From Acidobacteria bacterium Ga0074141 (GTDB lineage Bacteria; Acidobacteriota; Blastocatellia; Pyrinomonadales; Pyrinomonadaceae): a stretch of 56,732 nucleotides of DNA. The stretch spans positions 1 to 56,732 of the forward strand of contig LNDP01000018.1 in the NCBI GenBank assembly GCA_001464665.1, in the 5' to 3' direction. This document shows, piece by piece, positions 45,417-55,781 of the stretch (the stretch's first letter is position 1; each line of letters begins with the position of its first letter). The translations under genes and the position numbers were made by a program. Below the pieces are notes generated by a model. The model did no database searches, was not told the origin of the DNA, and saw only the letters and a program-made list of their open reading frames with translations.

Positions 45417-48365
45417 CTAAAAGACCAGCCGTCCTCCAAATTGGAATGCACGCGGGCCGCCGGAGCCGAACACCCCGCCGGCCGTCGTCACCGCTCGGCC
45501 AAAGCTTGGAGTTCCGAGCACATTTCCAAAGCCCGAAAAGTTCGTGTTCGATGTGCCGAGAATGTTCGTTGTGTTGAAGAGATTGAACACCTCCATTATC
45601 GGCTCAAGCCTCACCCTTTCTGTGAACTTGAACGTCTTCGAAAGGCGTAGGTCAAGCGAACTAAACGTATCATTGAACCGGGCGTCCGCCGGTGCAAGCG
45701 GAAGCTGGTCGCTGGGGCCGCGGGCCGCGTTTCGTGCCGTGATGAAGCTGTTAAGCTCGCCCGCATTCCGGAAAAGTCGGCCGCCCGCATTTCGCTGCAG
45801 TTCGGGGATTCGCGTCTGCCCGCCTGGCAGCAAGATGTCCATCGGAACGCCCGAAGCCAGTGTCAGGATCGGCGAAAGCTTAAAGCCATAGGGCAGGTCG
45901 AGCGTTCCGGCGAACGAGAACCGATGTCGTTGGTCGTTCGGTGCCGGGCCGTATTCGGCTTCGAGGTTGTTTGGGTTGACCGGGCCATTCGAAAAAGGCA
46001 CCTGGTCGTCGTTTGCGTAGTTGAACGCCTTCGAAAGCGTGTAGGACGCACGAAAACCGAAGCGGTCGGCGAACCGCCGCTCAACGCTCATCAGCAGCCC
46101 GTCGTATTTCGTTTTTACGCTCGATTCGAGGTTAACCACACGCTCCGGCCCGCCGATCACCGGATTGTCGACCACGCCGATGTCACGTCCGATGATGAAA
46201 TGCGTACCGAAGTTATGAAGATAATCGACCTTCAGCACCAGGTCGCGTGCGAACTCCCATTGAAACCCGATCGTCGATTGCTGGACCATCGGATTTTGCA
46301 ACGAATTGTCGATGATGTTTATCCCCGAAGCTCCGGCACCGGGCAAAATAAAGCCGGTGAACGGATCATTGAACCTTGGAGCAAACGGAAGAAACCGGCC
46401 GTCTTGATTCAAAAAGATGGGGACGCCGTTCGGGTCTGTGAGAGCGTTACCAGCCCGCACCACGACCGGAAGTGCACGGCCATCGAGTCCGCGTTCAAGC
46501 GTAATGAGCTGCAGAACTACGCGGTCGTAATAGATACCGTAGCCGCCACGGACGACGAACCGATCCTGAAAACCCGACCATGCAAAGCCGACACGCGGCC
46601 CGAAATTGTTGTAGTCCGCCTTCCGGTCGCCGGTGTAGAACGAGGCAACTAGCGGATTCGTCGAGCTGTAGCCGGAGACATTCTTAACGTTCGTGTCGGC
46701 CTCATATCTCAGCCCGGCGTTGATTGTCAGGTTTCGCCGCACCCGCCAATCGTCCTGAATAAAGAACGCAAAATGGGTGTTATCGACGTTGTCCAACGAA
46801 AGCGGACGCTCGGGAAATTGGCTCCGAAGTGTAACGGCAAAAAGCAGGTCGTTATCATCAATTACGCCGTCGCTGTTGCGGTCAAAGTTGGCAAAATCCT
46901 GCACAAATTCGATCCGCCCGTCACGAAAAACACCGAGGTCGATGCTCGAGTTCACTCGCTGCACTTCCCCGCCAAAGGTGACGGCATGGTTGCCGCTGAT
47001 CGCGGTGACCTTCCCGGCAAGCTGTGCGCGATTCTGGTCGGTCGCCTGCGGAACCCGGAAGCTGGTGCCGTCCAGAATGCTCGGAAACGTCAACTGCCGG
47101 CCCGCTTCGATCGGATCGGTCGTGTTCGCGAAGTTATTAAAGCTGAGGCTGACGTCCGCAACGACGTTCGGCGAAAAGACCCGGCTCCAGCTTCCGATCG
47201 CGGAATGGAAACGGTTACTTAGCTCCTGCAAATACGAGGCAGACCCGATAGCCCGGTCGAGCTTGCTCGCACCGCGGGCATCGGCGTCCTGAAATGAGTA
47301 ATTGAAGCCGAACTTGTCTTTTTCAGTGGCGTAGATATCGAACCGCGTCGTCAGCAGAAGGTCCTTCAACGGTGACTCTGCAAATCCGCGGCGGATAACG
47401 CGGTTCGGGACATCGCGGACGCCGACCAGCGTCGCTCCATCCTGATCGCGATATTCGATCGCTCCAAAGCCGAAGAACTTGTCTTTAATGAAAGGCCCGC
47501 CGAGCGTAAAGGAATATTGCTGGCGGTCAAATGGCGGAGCCTCAAGCGAGCGGTCGAAGGTTGCCGGCAGGCCCTGCAGCACCTTGTCGCGGGCAAAAAA
47601 TGAAGCCGAACCGCGAAGGAGGTTTGACCCGCCCTTGGTCACAACGTTTATTAGCCCCGAACCCGTCCGGCCATACTGAGCCGAAAACCGGTTCGTCGCG
47701 ACCTGAAATTCCTGCACCGCATCCTGCGGAATATTTATCAGCGAGCCGCCGACAACGTCATCGTTATTATCCGCCCCATCAACCGTCACGCTCCCGCCGC
47801 GGCCAACCTGCCCCGCTGACGAAATGACAACCGTGTTCGTCTTCGTCGGGTCAAAATTCGGAGCGATCGTATTCCCCGGCGTCAGCAAAGCAAGCTCTAG
47901 AAAATTCCGGCCATTCAGCGGCAAATTCTCGATCTCGCGTGATTCAATGACCCTGTCCACATTTGAATCATTCAGTTGAATTTTTGGCTCGTACGCGATC
48001 AAATTTAGGACAACGACAACTCCGCCAACTTCCAGCTGGCCGTTAAGTGTTGCATTCTGTCCAACATTGATCGTCAGAGGTTCAGACGTAACTTTGGTCT
48101 TAAAACCTGTCCTCTCGATTCGAACCTCATATTGACCAGGAGCGACGGCCGCGTACCGGTAACTTCCGGAAGCGTCCGTAACTACAGATCGCGACTGCCC
48201 GGTTGATAGCAGCTTAATCGTGACGATCGCCCCTGGAATTACCGCTCCTGACTGATCCGTCACGACGCCCGAGAGCGACCCCGTCGGCTGCTGAGCGGTC
48301 GCAGCGAGGCACAGGAACAACATCAATGCCGCCGCGCGGCATACGTTGATAAGTTGCAGGTTCAT
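45417..48365 (-). CDS. Oar-type TonB-dependent receptor
   Basis: A second, 982-residue receptor. The N-terminal carboxypeptidase-regulatory domain (GSLSGVVTDQSGAVIPGAIVTI), plug (LPLNGRNFLELALLTPG, VTVDGADNNDDVVGG) and barrel (ending FQFGGRLVF) are complete. The ATG at 48365 gives a signal peptide (MNLQLINVCRAAALMLFLCLAATAQQ). It sits 10 bp after the YciI-like gene and 8 bp before the permease, so outer-membrane and inner-membrane transport genes and hut genes are contiguous. This makes histidine-rich peptides or related substrates plausible, but sequence does not show it. Confidence 0.92.
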   Translation of the reverse strand: MNLQLINVCRAAALMLFLCLAATAQQPTGSLSGVVTDQSGAVIPGAIVTIKLLSTGQSRSVVTDASGSYRYAAVAPGQYEVRIERTGFKTKVTSEPLTINVGQNATLNGQLEVGGVVVVLNLIAYEPKIQLNDSNVDRVIESREIENLPLNGRNFLELALLTPGNTIAPNFDPTKTNTVVISSAGQVGRGGSVTVDGADNNDDVVGGSLINIPQDAVQEFQVATNRFSAQYGRTGSGLINVVTKGGSNLLRGSASFFARDKVLQGLPATFDRSLEAPPFDRQQYSFTLGGPFIKDKFFGFGAIEYRDQDGATLVGVRDVPNRVIRRGFAESPLKDLLLTTRFDIYATEKDKFGFNYSFQDADARGASKLDRAIGSASYLQELSNRFHSAIGSWSRVFSPNVVADVSLSFNNFANTTDPIEAGRQLTFPSILDGTSFRVPQATDQNRAQLAGKVTAISGNHAVTFGGEVQRVNSSIDLGVFRDGRIEFVQDFANFDRNSDGVIDDNDLLFAVTLRSQFPERPLSLDNVDNTHFAFFIQDDWRVRRNLTINAGLRYEADTNVKNVSGYSSTNPLVASFYTGDRKADYNNFGPRVGFAWSGFQDRFVVRGGYGIYYDRVVLQLITLERGLDGRALPVVVRAGNALTDPNGVPIFLNQDGRFLPFAPRFNDPFTGFILPGAGASGINIIDNSLQNPMVQQSTIGFQWEFARDLVLKVDYLHNFGTHFIIGRDIGVVDNPVIGGPERVVNLESSVKTKYDGLLMSVERRFADRFGFRASYTLSKAFNYANDDQVPFSNGPVNPNNLEAEYGPAPNDQRHRFSFAGTLDLPYGFKLSPILTLASGVPMDILLPGGQTRIPELQRNAGGRLFRNAGELNSFITARNAARGPSDQLPLAPADARFNDTFSSLDLRLSKTFKFTERVRLEPIMEVFNLFNTTNILGTSNTNFSGFGNVLGTPSFGRAVTTAGGVFGSGGPRAFQFGGRLVF

Positions 48366-48375
48366 TGGAAAGATA

Positions 48376-48855
48376 TCAGGGATTCTGTTTTGCGATCTTT
48401 GCGTTGATCTCATTGATCATCATCAAAGCGGCCGAACCATAGTATTTATGATATTCAGCGATCATTTCGCCATTGATAATGACCGGATCGGTCTCGGTCA
48501 GCTTCTTTGCTTCCTCGATCGAATCGACGGCAAAAATGAACAGCCCACGCCAACCGTCAACCCCGTCGAGCGGCCCTGCGAGTGCGAGCTTACCCTCCGT
48601 CGCCAATCGCGTCATATTCGCAAAATGGCCGGCGAACATAGCTTTGCGTTCCTCGCCCTCTGGCATCTTCTTCGGCCCGGTCTTTAGGATGACAAGAACG
48701 TACGGCCGCATCCCGCGTTCATCTGCCCCAAGCTTCTTCGCCAGCTCCGCGTCGTATTTCGTACCCGCCGGCGTCGGCTTGGCCTCCGGTGTCTGGCCGA
48801 ATGCGGCTACGGAGCAAATAGCGAACATTGCAAGCGTGAGTAAACTTCTGCTCAT
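48376..48855 (-). CDS. Secreted YciI-family protein
   Basis: A 159-residue protein with a signal peptide (MSRSLLTLAMFAICSVAAFGQ) and a YCII-like ferredoxin-fold domain (YVLVILKTGPKKM, RKAMFAGHFANMTRLATEGKLALAGPLDG, GLFIFAVDSIEEAKKLTETDPVI). Most YciI proteins are cytoplasmic; this one is exported, as commonly seen in Bacteroidota and Acidobacteriota. The His of AGHFANM is a candidate active residue. It belongs to the esterase-YciI-receptor run. Function is unknown. Confidence 0.85.
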   Translation of the reverse strand: MSRSLLTLAMFAICSVAAFGQTPEAKPTPAGTKYDAELAKKLGADERGMRPYVLVILKTGPKKMPEGEERKAMFAGHFANMTRLATEGKLALAGPLDGVDGWRGLFIFAVDSIEEAKKLTETDPVIINGEMIAEYHKYYGSAALMMINEINAKIAKQNP

Positions 48856-48877
48856 GATCTACCTCTTCTTCTTATTA

Positions 48878-49753
48878 TTATTTACCGACGAGGAACTTGA
48901 TCGGTACGTCGGCTCTTTTTCGCCACGATCGCTCCGAATGCTCCTCGCCCTCGAACTTTCGCGTTACCCAGTTCTTCGGGACGTAACCCTTTTCGCGCAT
49001 CACCGCGTCCGCCTTTAGCTGAAACGGCTCATAGGTCGAATCGAGCGTCTCGGTTCCGTAGTCAAAGTATATCCTACGGCCATCAGGCCGCGGCATTGCC
49101 TGCCTGATGTAGTCCACCACGATGCCGTCCGCCGCCGGAAAATGGGTCGAGACGCACGCGGCCCCACCGAAGACTGCAGGATACTTTATGTAAGCGTAAA
49201 GCGAGATCAACCCGCCCATGCTCGATCCCATTATATAGGTTCCGTTACGGCCCGCGGCCGTCCGATACTGCCGGTCGATGAAGGGCTTAAGCTCTTCCAC
49301 AATGAACCGCAAATAGCTGTCCGAGATGACCTCGCCGGCGTTCATCGCCTTGGCACGCTCCGCCGGGAGCAGCTTCATCGCATCCTGCGGCATATATTCC
49401 TGAAACCGTTTTGGTGAGTTCCAGATACCGACGACGATCGTGTCGCGGATAGCGCCCTCAGCATGGAGGCGGGTCATCGTCTCATCAATTCCCCATTCCA
49501 TCCCGCCGTAGCCCTCTTTCGGGTTAAAGAGGTTCTGCCCGTCATGCATGTAAATGACGCGATACCGCTTTGACCGCGAATAATCGGCCGGGACCCAAAC
49601 GTCAACATTCCGCGCCGCAACGTGCTTTGACGGAAACGCCGCATACCGCGTAACGTTCCCGACAACCCCATCGCCCGTAATCGCCATTCGCTGCTGTCCG
49701 AACGCGGACAGCCCCCCGAGAAGAAATGCAATAAACAGAATGACAGTTCGCAT
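48878..49753 (-). CDS. Secreted alpha/beta-hydrolase esterase
   Basis: A 291-residue enzyme with a signal peptide (MRTVILFIAFLLGGLSAFGQ). The fold is the esterase-D/Fes type: VWVPADYSRSKRYRVIYMHDGQNLF, the nucleophile elbow GSSMGG with Ser178, and a late acid/His region (EGEEHSERSW). Related proteins include siderophore and feruloyl esterases. As the first gene of the run leading into the Oar-type receptor and permease, it may trim a substrate before uptake; this is inference. Confidence 0.88.
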   Translation of the reverse strand: MRTVILFIAFLLGGLSAFGQQRMAITGDGVVGNVTRYAAFPSKHVAARNVDVWVPADYSRSKRYRVIYMHDGQNLFNPKEGYGGMEWGIDETMTRLHAEGAIRDTIVVGIWNSPKRFQEYMPQDAMKLLPAERAKAMNAGEVISDSYLRFIVEELKPFIDRQYRTAAGRNGTYIMGSSMGGLISLYAYIKYPAVFGGAACVSTHFPAADGIVVDYIRQAMPRPDGRRIYFDYGTETLDSTYEPFQLKADAVMREKGYVPKNWVTRKFEGEEHSERSWRKRADVPIKFLVGK

Positions 49754-49845
49754 AGTCGTGAAAAAAGTTGGACTCGGCGAATTTTACCGTGCTGAAAAGA
49801 TCGTCCGCAACCCCGAACTCGGAAACGCGAGCCACCCGACAATTG

Positions 49846-52605
49846 CTAGACATCGCTCCCGATCTCTGCTGACGTGTCGTCCCGCGCCAGCACTGCCCGA
49901 TACTTGTTGTACAAGAAAGATGCTGCAAGGAGCGTTATCCCGATCGTAACGAACAGGATCGTTTTCGGGATGGTCGGAAGATCGGCCGCGTCATAGAAGA
50001 ACAGCTTTACAAGCGTTACGGTAATAAGCCCGATCGCACCGACCCGCAAATGTTTCTTTGATCGCGCAATGCCGTACGCGATGAGCACCAATGCAAAGAC
50101 GACCCATAGTATGCTTAGCCCAAGTTTCGAGCCATCCGGAATCTCGAACTGGGCCATCAGATTCAAGAGATCGCCGCTCGCGATTACCAACACGAACATC
50201 ACGAGAGCCCCCTCAAAGCCGAGTCGAAGCACTTCCTCGGGAACGTACTTTTCAAGCAGCCCGCTTCGAACATATCGGTAGAGCCCATAGATCAAGAGCC
50301 CGGCCAGCGTATATGAAACATAACGGACCGCGATGTGCGAGGTGTAGCTCGCCGCGGCGTCATTCGCCCCGATATACATCTGCCGCAGCTCAATGAAAAG
50401 GATCGAACCAAGCGTCGCTAGGCCAAAAAGGGCAAAAATACCAAGCACCGTATTCGCGGCCGCAAGGATGCGTGATCCAACTTTCGTCAGGTTCACCGCT
50501 GCTACCGCTGTTAAAAACGCGATCGTATAGTTTAGCTGCCAAATGACATTCAAGCTCTTTATTGCCGAAGTAGCCGAACCCGCTGAGACAGCGCGAAGGT
50601 GGAAATAGTTTTCGATCTCTAGCCGGAATGCGTTGTAAAGAGCGAACAACGCTATTGAAAAAGTCGTTCCGCCAATGATTGCAGCGATGTCCTTTGCAAA
50701 TGGCGAATCGTCTCGACGGCTCCTGTCGATCCAAAAGATGAACCCGAATGCAGCGGCAAAAACCAACGCGGTCACGAAATCACCGTTCGCCAAGGGCTGA
50801 CGGTTCAGCTCACTGACCTCAAGCGTCCGGTCCTCTATCACACGTCCCCAATCGACGATCATGCTCCCGGTCGCAAGAAGCATCACCGGAAACGAGAAGT
50901 ACTCTAGTACCGGAACCCTTCGTATCCGGCCAAGGAAGAAAAGGAATGCTGCCTCGGCGGCCCAGACCATTGTGACAAGATTTCCGTCGAATTGAACCGG
51001 AACGGCGATCGCCGCGAAGGTCAGCGTCAGCACCGTCAGGACAAGGACCAAGTCGTCGGAGTCTTCCCGCCAGCGTCCAACAACGGCTGCGACTCCAAAA
51101 TGGAACGCTCCATGGGCGACGGTGAACAGCCCAAGCAAGGAGCTAAGCGTCGCATAACTGTCCATGATCGCGTATCCGAATCCATAAAAGATGAACGAGT
51201 TGGTTAAAAGCAGTCCGGCACTTTCGTAGGCCGACATTCCGGGCGTGATCGTCCGGTAAGCGATTGTCGCAACGTAGAAAACAGCGAAAAACAATACGGC
51301 GAAAACGGTCGCGATCGAGGTATGTTCGTTGGCGGTGAATGCATTGCCAAACCATGCTGCGTACGAGAACCAACAAAAGAAGAATGCAATGTAAGCAATG
51401 CTACGTCCGAAATACCGAAACGAGGTCGCGGCCGCCGCCGCACCGAAAACTGCGAGAAAGCCGAACATCATCCAATATTGCCCGACCTCCTCTGCGGTCA
51501 GGCTGATCGCTCCGGCGAACGCGAAAAGTATCACCGCCGTCGCGGCTGCAAAGATCTTGTTTACGAGTTCATTGTGTTCGGGATAAACGACTGTGTGAAT
51601 AACCTTTGTCGCATAAAAGATCGTGCCAAAAATGCCCGCGAAAGCAAGGGCCAACGCAAAATGCGATTCGGCCGTGTATTTAGAAGTGAACCATCCAAAG
51701 AAGATCAGCCATGTAAAAGCAGACGCAGTATAGAAGATCGGCGTCCAATAACGCTTGATCGAGACCGCAAGGATGCCCGAATTGGTCACCGCCATATAGG
51801 CGAAAAGGAAAAGGTAATTTCCCGTGTCGTTGCTGAGGAGAAATGGCACCGCATAGGCACCGACCAACCCGATATGAGCGATGACCTGCCGGTTATAAAC
51901 CAATGCGGCAGTTACGGTCAGCGCCGTGAACATTGCCATCAGGCCAAATGCCGCCGGCTGCGATATCAGCCCATAGGCGGAATAGCCGAAGAAAGTGACG
52001 AAGTACATTATCGCGAACCCGCCGCTTAGCAGGGCCGCACTAAAGTTGTGATATTTGGCCTTTAGCCTGATCGCGAGCCCGGCAATGCCGAATCCGATAG
52101 CGTAGCCCAGAATGATCCGCGTCAGCGGGCTGATCAAGTTGTTGTCAATTGAATATTTGACACCGATCCCAACCCCGATGATCAGCACGACAATGCCGAT
52201 CTTACTGATCAGGTTCTCGCCGATGAACCGCTCAAAATCCACCCTGGCACTCTCCGTGTGCTCGGAGATTCGCTTTTGAAATCCACTCTCTTTCGCAGGC
52301 TCGCTGCCGGCGGCCGCATAACGGTAACCAAAGTCCGGTATTCGGGCCTCGGAGGCAACTGATCCCTGCATCGAGGGCCGTTGATCGGGCTTTGGTCCAA
52401 GCGTCGGCGGTTCGTGCATCGTCGCCCTCGGTTCGGGCTGCTGCCGATGTTCGGTTCGGCGATCGTCGCGGCTACCGGCTTCTATGCGCAGTTCGGATAG
52501 GACACGCCTTATCGCGACGATCTCTTTCTGAAAGTCGACCTGTGTTCGGACGAGGTTATCGATCCGAGCCTCTAGCTGGGCAATTTTACTTTCGGTCTCG
52601 TTCAT
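49846..52605 (-). CDS. DUF2339 large polytopic membrane protein
   Basis: From the ATG at 52605 the product is 919 residues; an in-frame GTG at 52641 is also possible. A short N-terminal coiled coil (ETESKIAQLEARIDNLVRTQVDFQKEI) precedes a linker, and then roughly 25 or more membrane helices fill the rest (IGIVVLIIGVGIGVKYSIDNN, and many more), the layout of the DUF2339 family. The function of DUF2339 is not established; links to cell-envelope processes are only suggested. It lies upstream of the esterase gene on the same strand and is divergent from hutU. Confidence 0.88.
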   Translation of the reverse strand: MNETESKIAQLEARIDNLVRTQVDFQKEIVAIRRVLSELRIEAGSRDDRRTEHRQQPEPRATMHEPPTLGPKPDQRPSMQGSVASEARIPDFGYRYAAAGSEPAKESGFQKRISEHTESARVDFERFIGENLISKIGIVVLIIGVGIGVKYSIDNNLISPLTRIILGYAIGFGIAGLAIRLKAKYHNFSAALLSGGFAIMYFVTFFGYSAYGLISQPAAFGLMAMFTALTVTAALVYNRQVIAHIGLVGAYAVPFLLSNDTGNYLFLFAYMAVTNSGILAVSIKRYWTPIFYTASAFTWLIFFGWFTSKYTAESHFALALAFAGIFGTIFYATKVIHTVVYPEHNELVNKIFAAATAVILFAFAGAISLTAEEVGQYWMMFGFLAVFGAAAAATSFRYFGRSIAYIAFFFCWFSYAAWFGNAFTANEHTSIATVFAVLFFAVFYVATIAYRTITPGMSAYESAGLLLTNSFIFYGFGYAIMDSYATLSSLLGLFTVAHGAFHFGVAAVVGRWREDSDDLVLVLTVLTLTFAAIAVPVQFDGNLVTMVWAAEAAFLFFLGRIRRVPVLEYFSFPVMLLATGSMIVDWGRVIEDRTLEVSELNRQPLANGDFVTALVFAAAFGFIFWIDRSRRDDSPFAKDIAAIIGGTTFSIALFALYNAFRLEIENYFHLRAVSAGSATSAIKSLNVIWQLNYTIAFLTAVAAVNLTKVGSRILAAANTVLGIFALFGLATLGSILFIELRQMYIGANDAAASYTSHIAVRYVSYTLAGLLIYGLYRYVRSGLLEKYVPEEVLRLGFEGALVMFVLVIASGDLLNLMAQFEIPDGSKLGLSILWVVFALVLIAYGIARSKKHLRVGAIGLITVTLVKLFFYDAADLPTIPKTILFVTIGITLLAASFLYNKYRAVLARDDTSAEIGSDV

Positions 52606-52721
52606 TCCGTGGGTTCGATCAATCGCCCGCGGTTCGGGCACATCCGGGAATTTGCCAATTGAACAAGGTGATTGTAGCTTAGGTAATCAGCAAATTCACA
52701 GTATTAATTTTTCTCGACGAT

Positions 52722-54374
52722 ATGACCCGAAACATTCATGCCCCGACCGGGACCGAGCTTACCTGCAAGAACTGGCTGATCGAGGCGGCTTATCGGATGA
52801 TCCAGAACAATCTGGACGCCGAGGTCGCTTTCGACCCGCAGAACCTGATCGTCTACGGCGGCCGCGGCAAGGCGGCGCGGAACTGGGAGAGCTACGACGC
52901 CATTTTGGAGAGCCTCCGCAACCTGAACGAAGACGAAACGCTGCTCGTCCAATCCGGCAAACCCGTCGGCGTTTTCCGCAGCCACACTGACGCGCCGCGT
53001 GTACTTATCGCCAATTCGAACATCGTTCCGCATTGGGCGACGCAGGAGCAATTTGACCAATACGAACGCGACGGCCTGATGATGTACGGCCAGATGACCG
53101 CCGGTTCGTGGATCTACATCGGCACGCAGGGCATCCTCCAAGGCACATACGAAACCTTCGGCTCGCTCGCCCGTCAGCACGGCTGGGGCACGCTCGCGGG
53201 CAAGCTCGTGCTGACCGCCGGGCTCGGCGAAATGGGCGGCGCACAAGCTCAGGCGATCACATTCAACGGCGGCGTCGGGCTTCTTGTTGAGGTCGATCCG
53301 TGGCGCATTGAACGACGCCTGCAACTCAAGCAGGTCGATGTCGCGGCGAAAGACCTTGACAACGCGATCGCGATTGCAAACGAGGTCATGGCATCAAAAG
53401 AAGCGAAGTCGATCGCCCTGCTTGGCAACGCAGCCGAGGTGCTTTGGGAGTTGCTCGAAATCGGAATCGTGCCCGACGTCGTAACCGATCAAACCTCGGC
53501 CCACGATGTGCTCTATGGATACATTCCCGTCGGATACACGGTTGAAGAAGCGGCGGAGTTCCGAAAGAAGGATCAGAAGGCGTACGAACAGGCCGCGATG
53601 GACTCGATGGCTCGCCATGTCGAGGCAATGCTCGAATTCCAACGTCGCGGCAGCATCGTTTTCGACTACGGCAATAACCTCCGACAGCGTGCAAAAGACA
53701 ACGGCGTCGCGAACGCCTTCGACTATCCCGGCTTCGTACCTGCCTACATCCGCCCACTCTTTTGCGAGGGCAAAGGGCCGTTCCGCTGGGTCGCTCTTTC
53801 GGGCGAAAAAGAAGACATCTACCGCACCGACGAAGCGATCATGAACCTCTTCCCCGAGGACGATCATCTCGCCCGATGGCTGACGATGGCACAAGAGCAG
53901 GTCGAGTTCCAGGGCCTGCCCGCACGCATCTGCTGGCTTGGCTACGGAGCTCGTGCCAAGGCCGGGCTGAAGCTAAACGAAATGGTCGCCAGCGGCGAGC
54001 TAAAGGCCCCGATCGTCATCGGCCGCGACCACCTCGATTGCGGCAGCGTCGCCTCGCCCAACCGCGAAACCGAAGCGATGAAAGATGGCAGCGACGCGAT
54101 CGCGGACTGGGTCTATCTCAACGCGATGATAAACGTCGCCGGCGGCGCGACCTGGGTCTCGCTCCATCACGGTGGAGGCGTCGGCATCGGCTATTCGCTC
54201 CACGCCGGCCAGGTCATCGTCGCCGACGGCACGCCCGAAGCCGCCCGCCGCATCGAACGCGTGCTGACCACAGACCCCGGAATGGGCGTCATTCGCCACG
54301 CCGACGCCGGCTACGAAGAAGCAATTGACTTTGCTAAGAGAAACGACGTGATGATCCCAATACCGCACAACTAG
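52722..54374 (+). CDS. hutU: Urocanate hydratase
   Basis: Second step of histidine catabolism (urocanate to imidazolone propionate). The 550-residue product has the NAD-binding segment [56 protein letters not shown] and the Cys in [14 protein letters not shown], all family signatures. It lies about 9 kb from hutI/hutH on the opposite strand and is divergent from the DUF2339 gene, with a 116-bp shared gap. No ribosome site is obvious. The final catabolic step is not encoded in this window. Confidence 0.97.
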   Translation: MTRNIHAPTGTELTCKNWLIEAAYRMIQNNLDAEVAFDPQNLIVYGGRGKAARNWESYDAILESLRNLNEDETLLVQSGKPVGVFRSHTDAPRVLIANSNIVPHWATQEQFDQYERDGLMMYGQMTAGSWIYIGTQGILQGTYETFGSLARQHGWGTLAGKLVLTAGLGEMGGAQAQAITFNGGVGLLVEVDPWRIERRLQLKQVDVAAKDLDNAIAIANEVMASKEAKSIALLGNAAEVLWELLEIGIVPDVVTDQTSAHDVLYGYIPVGYTVEEAAEFRKKDQKAYEQAAMDSMARHVEAMLEFQRRGSIVFDYGNNLRQRAKDNGVANAFDYPGFVPAYIRPLFCEGKGPFRWVALSGEKEDIYRTDEAIMNLFPEDDHLARWLTMAQEQVEFQGLPARICWLGYGARAKAGLKLNEMVASGELKAPIVIGRDHLDCGSVASPNRETEAMKDGSDAIADWVYLNAMINVAGGATWVSLHHGGGVGIGYSLHAGQVIVADGTPEAARRIERVLTTDPGMGVIRHADAGYEEAIDFAKRNDVMIPIPHN

Positions 54375-54395
54375 ATCGAAACAAGGAGTATGAAA

Positions 54396-55055
54396 ATGCG
54401 AGCAATTTGTTTATTGTTTTCTCTGATTTTTTTCGCAGGCGACGTGTTTTCGCAGTCGCAGACAATCACGAACGAAGAATACCGAACCGTTACAAATAAA
54501 GCCGTTACAACGACAAACCGGGAATTCCCTTTTCTCTTTACCGTGACCACTGAAACGTATCAGTCGGGAAAACTGCTGAGGAAGGAAGTTTCAACCCACG
54601 AACGCCATGGGCCGGGAATTGAACGCACAAAACGATCGTTGGAAATCGATGGGAAGACTGAAATTATCCATCAGATGAAAATAACGTTCGGAGAAGTCTA
54701 TTGTAGTAGAGACGGTGCAACCTGGCTAGGTCCACAGCAAATCGAATGTTCATTGCCCGGCGAAGTATGGACTCTGACTCGCCCTCGAACGCCCGACAGC
54801 ACTGAATATACCGTAACTTCTAAGAAGCTGAACGGAGTTGATGTTAAAGTCTATCGAAACTATTCCGAATATTCTGTAACTCGCCCGCTTCCCCGAAAGA
54901 GTTTTGTCGAGACGTTATCGACCGTTGACTCAAACGGTTTCTATGTCGAAATCGTGACGACCGAAGGGTCCCTCGAACCGCGAGTCGTGACGCTAACCCG
55001 AAAGCAGACCTGGAAATTAGACGCCAAATTCGCGCCGATCAAAGCTCCGAAATAG
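54396..55055 (+). CDS. Exported protein of unknown function
   Basis: About 219 residues with a signal peptide (MRAICLLFSLIFFAGDVFSQ). Two ATGs occur; the second (54396) has AGGAG 7 nt upstream, whereas the first at 54390 is only about 1 nt from it. The body is beta-rich with Thr/Val strands (EEYRTVTNKAVTTTNREF, TVTTETYQSGKLLRKEVSTHERHG). No family recognised. It follows hutU by about 20 bp and may be co-transcribed. Confidence 0.7.
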   Translation: MRAICLLFSLIFFAGDVFSQSQTITNEEYRTVTNKAVTTTNREFPFLFTVTTETYQSGKLLRKEVSTHERHGPGIERTKRSLEIDGKTEIIHQMKITFGEVYCSRDGATWLGPQQIECSLPGEVWTLTRPRTPDSTEYTVTSKKLNGVDVKVYRNYSEYSVTRPLPRKSFVETLSTVDSNGFYVEIVTTEGSLEPRVVTLTRKQTWKLDAKFAPIKAPK

Positions 55056-55104
55056 CAGGGGCGGGCGGTTCCGATCGGGAAACGCTTCTGGAAAAAAGGC
55101 TAGA

Positions 55105-55587
55105 TCAATTTGCCGACATTTCCGCTGGCTTGCTCAACCCGAAAAGCAGATTAATGGCCAGGATGATCAGGAACGCCAATCTGATCAGGCTGTAGGTTTC
55201 CCAGGTCGCGCCGCGTTCGGTTAGGTTGGGGTCGATGGTTGGGGAGTAGGCGGACTGGGTTATTGCCATCAGTTCGGGGACGAACCAAACTGTGGTGATC
55301 GCCAGCACGGCCGCGTAGCCTGCGAGCGTTACGAGAATGAACTTCCGCCGTTCGGCACGCCAGTTCAATATCAGCGCCGCGATTAGCAATACCAGCGTGA
55401 CCGGATGGATCGGTATCCAAAAGCGTGCCGCCGCGAGCGTGTATTCGCCCTGAAACATAGTCAGCGAAGCCGGCACCGCCGACGACCAAACCGGCACGAC
55501 CGCCAAGTGTTCATACGTCGCCCCGCCGATGACGATCACAAAACTCATCGACGCAAGAATCAATGAAATTGTCCTTGTAACTTCCAT
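55105..55587 (-). CDS. Four-helix membrane protein (DUF1772-like)
   Basis: A 160-residue protein from the ATG at 55587, with four predicted membrane helices (ISLILASMSFVIVIGGATYEHL, PIHPVTLVLLIAALILNW, FILVTLAGYAAVLAITTVWFV, LIRLAFLIILAINLLFGL). The size and helix layout resemble DUF1772/anthrone-oxygenase-type proteins, but I see no decisive motif. It is convergent with the gene ending at 55055. Confidence 0.65.
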   Translation of the reverse strand: MEVTRTISLILASMSFVIVIGGATYEHLAVVPVWSSAVPASLTMFQGEYTLAAARFWIPIHPVTLVLLIAALILNWRAERRKFILVTLAGYAAVLAITTVWFVPELMAITQSAYSPTIDPNLTERGATWETYSLIRLAFLIILAINLLFGLSKPAEMSAN

Positions 55588-55781
55588 ATCCGTTATCAAA
55601 ACGCGTCGGAATTCCGGTCAAAATATCACAACCACCTTTGCAGCCGCTACATGCGATCGTCCTAAGTCAGATGAAACGCTAACCGCCTTGACCGACGGTG
55701 GGATTTACGCTCAAATCGTATCAACGCCGGAGTTCGTTTCCGGCTGCTCAAAATTTAGACCTCATCCAACAGTAATAACCA

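Noticed and set aside
51322-52029. Plus-strand reading frame opposite the DUF2339 gene
   Set aside because: Charged shadow of a membrane-helix-rich gene, with no ribosome site or recognised domain.
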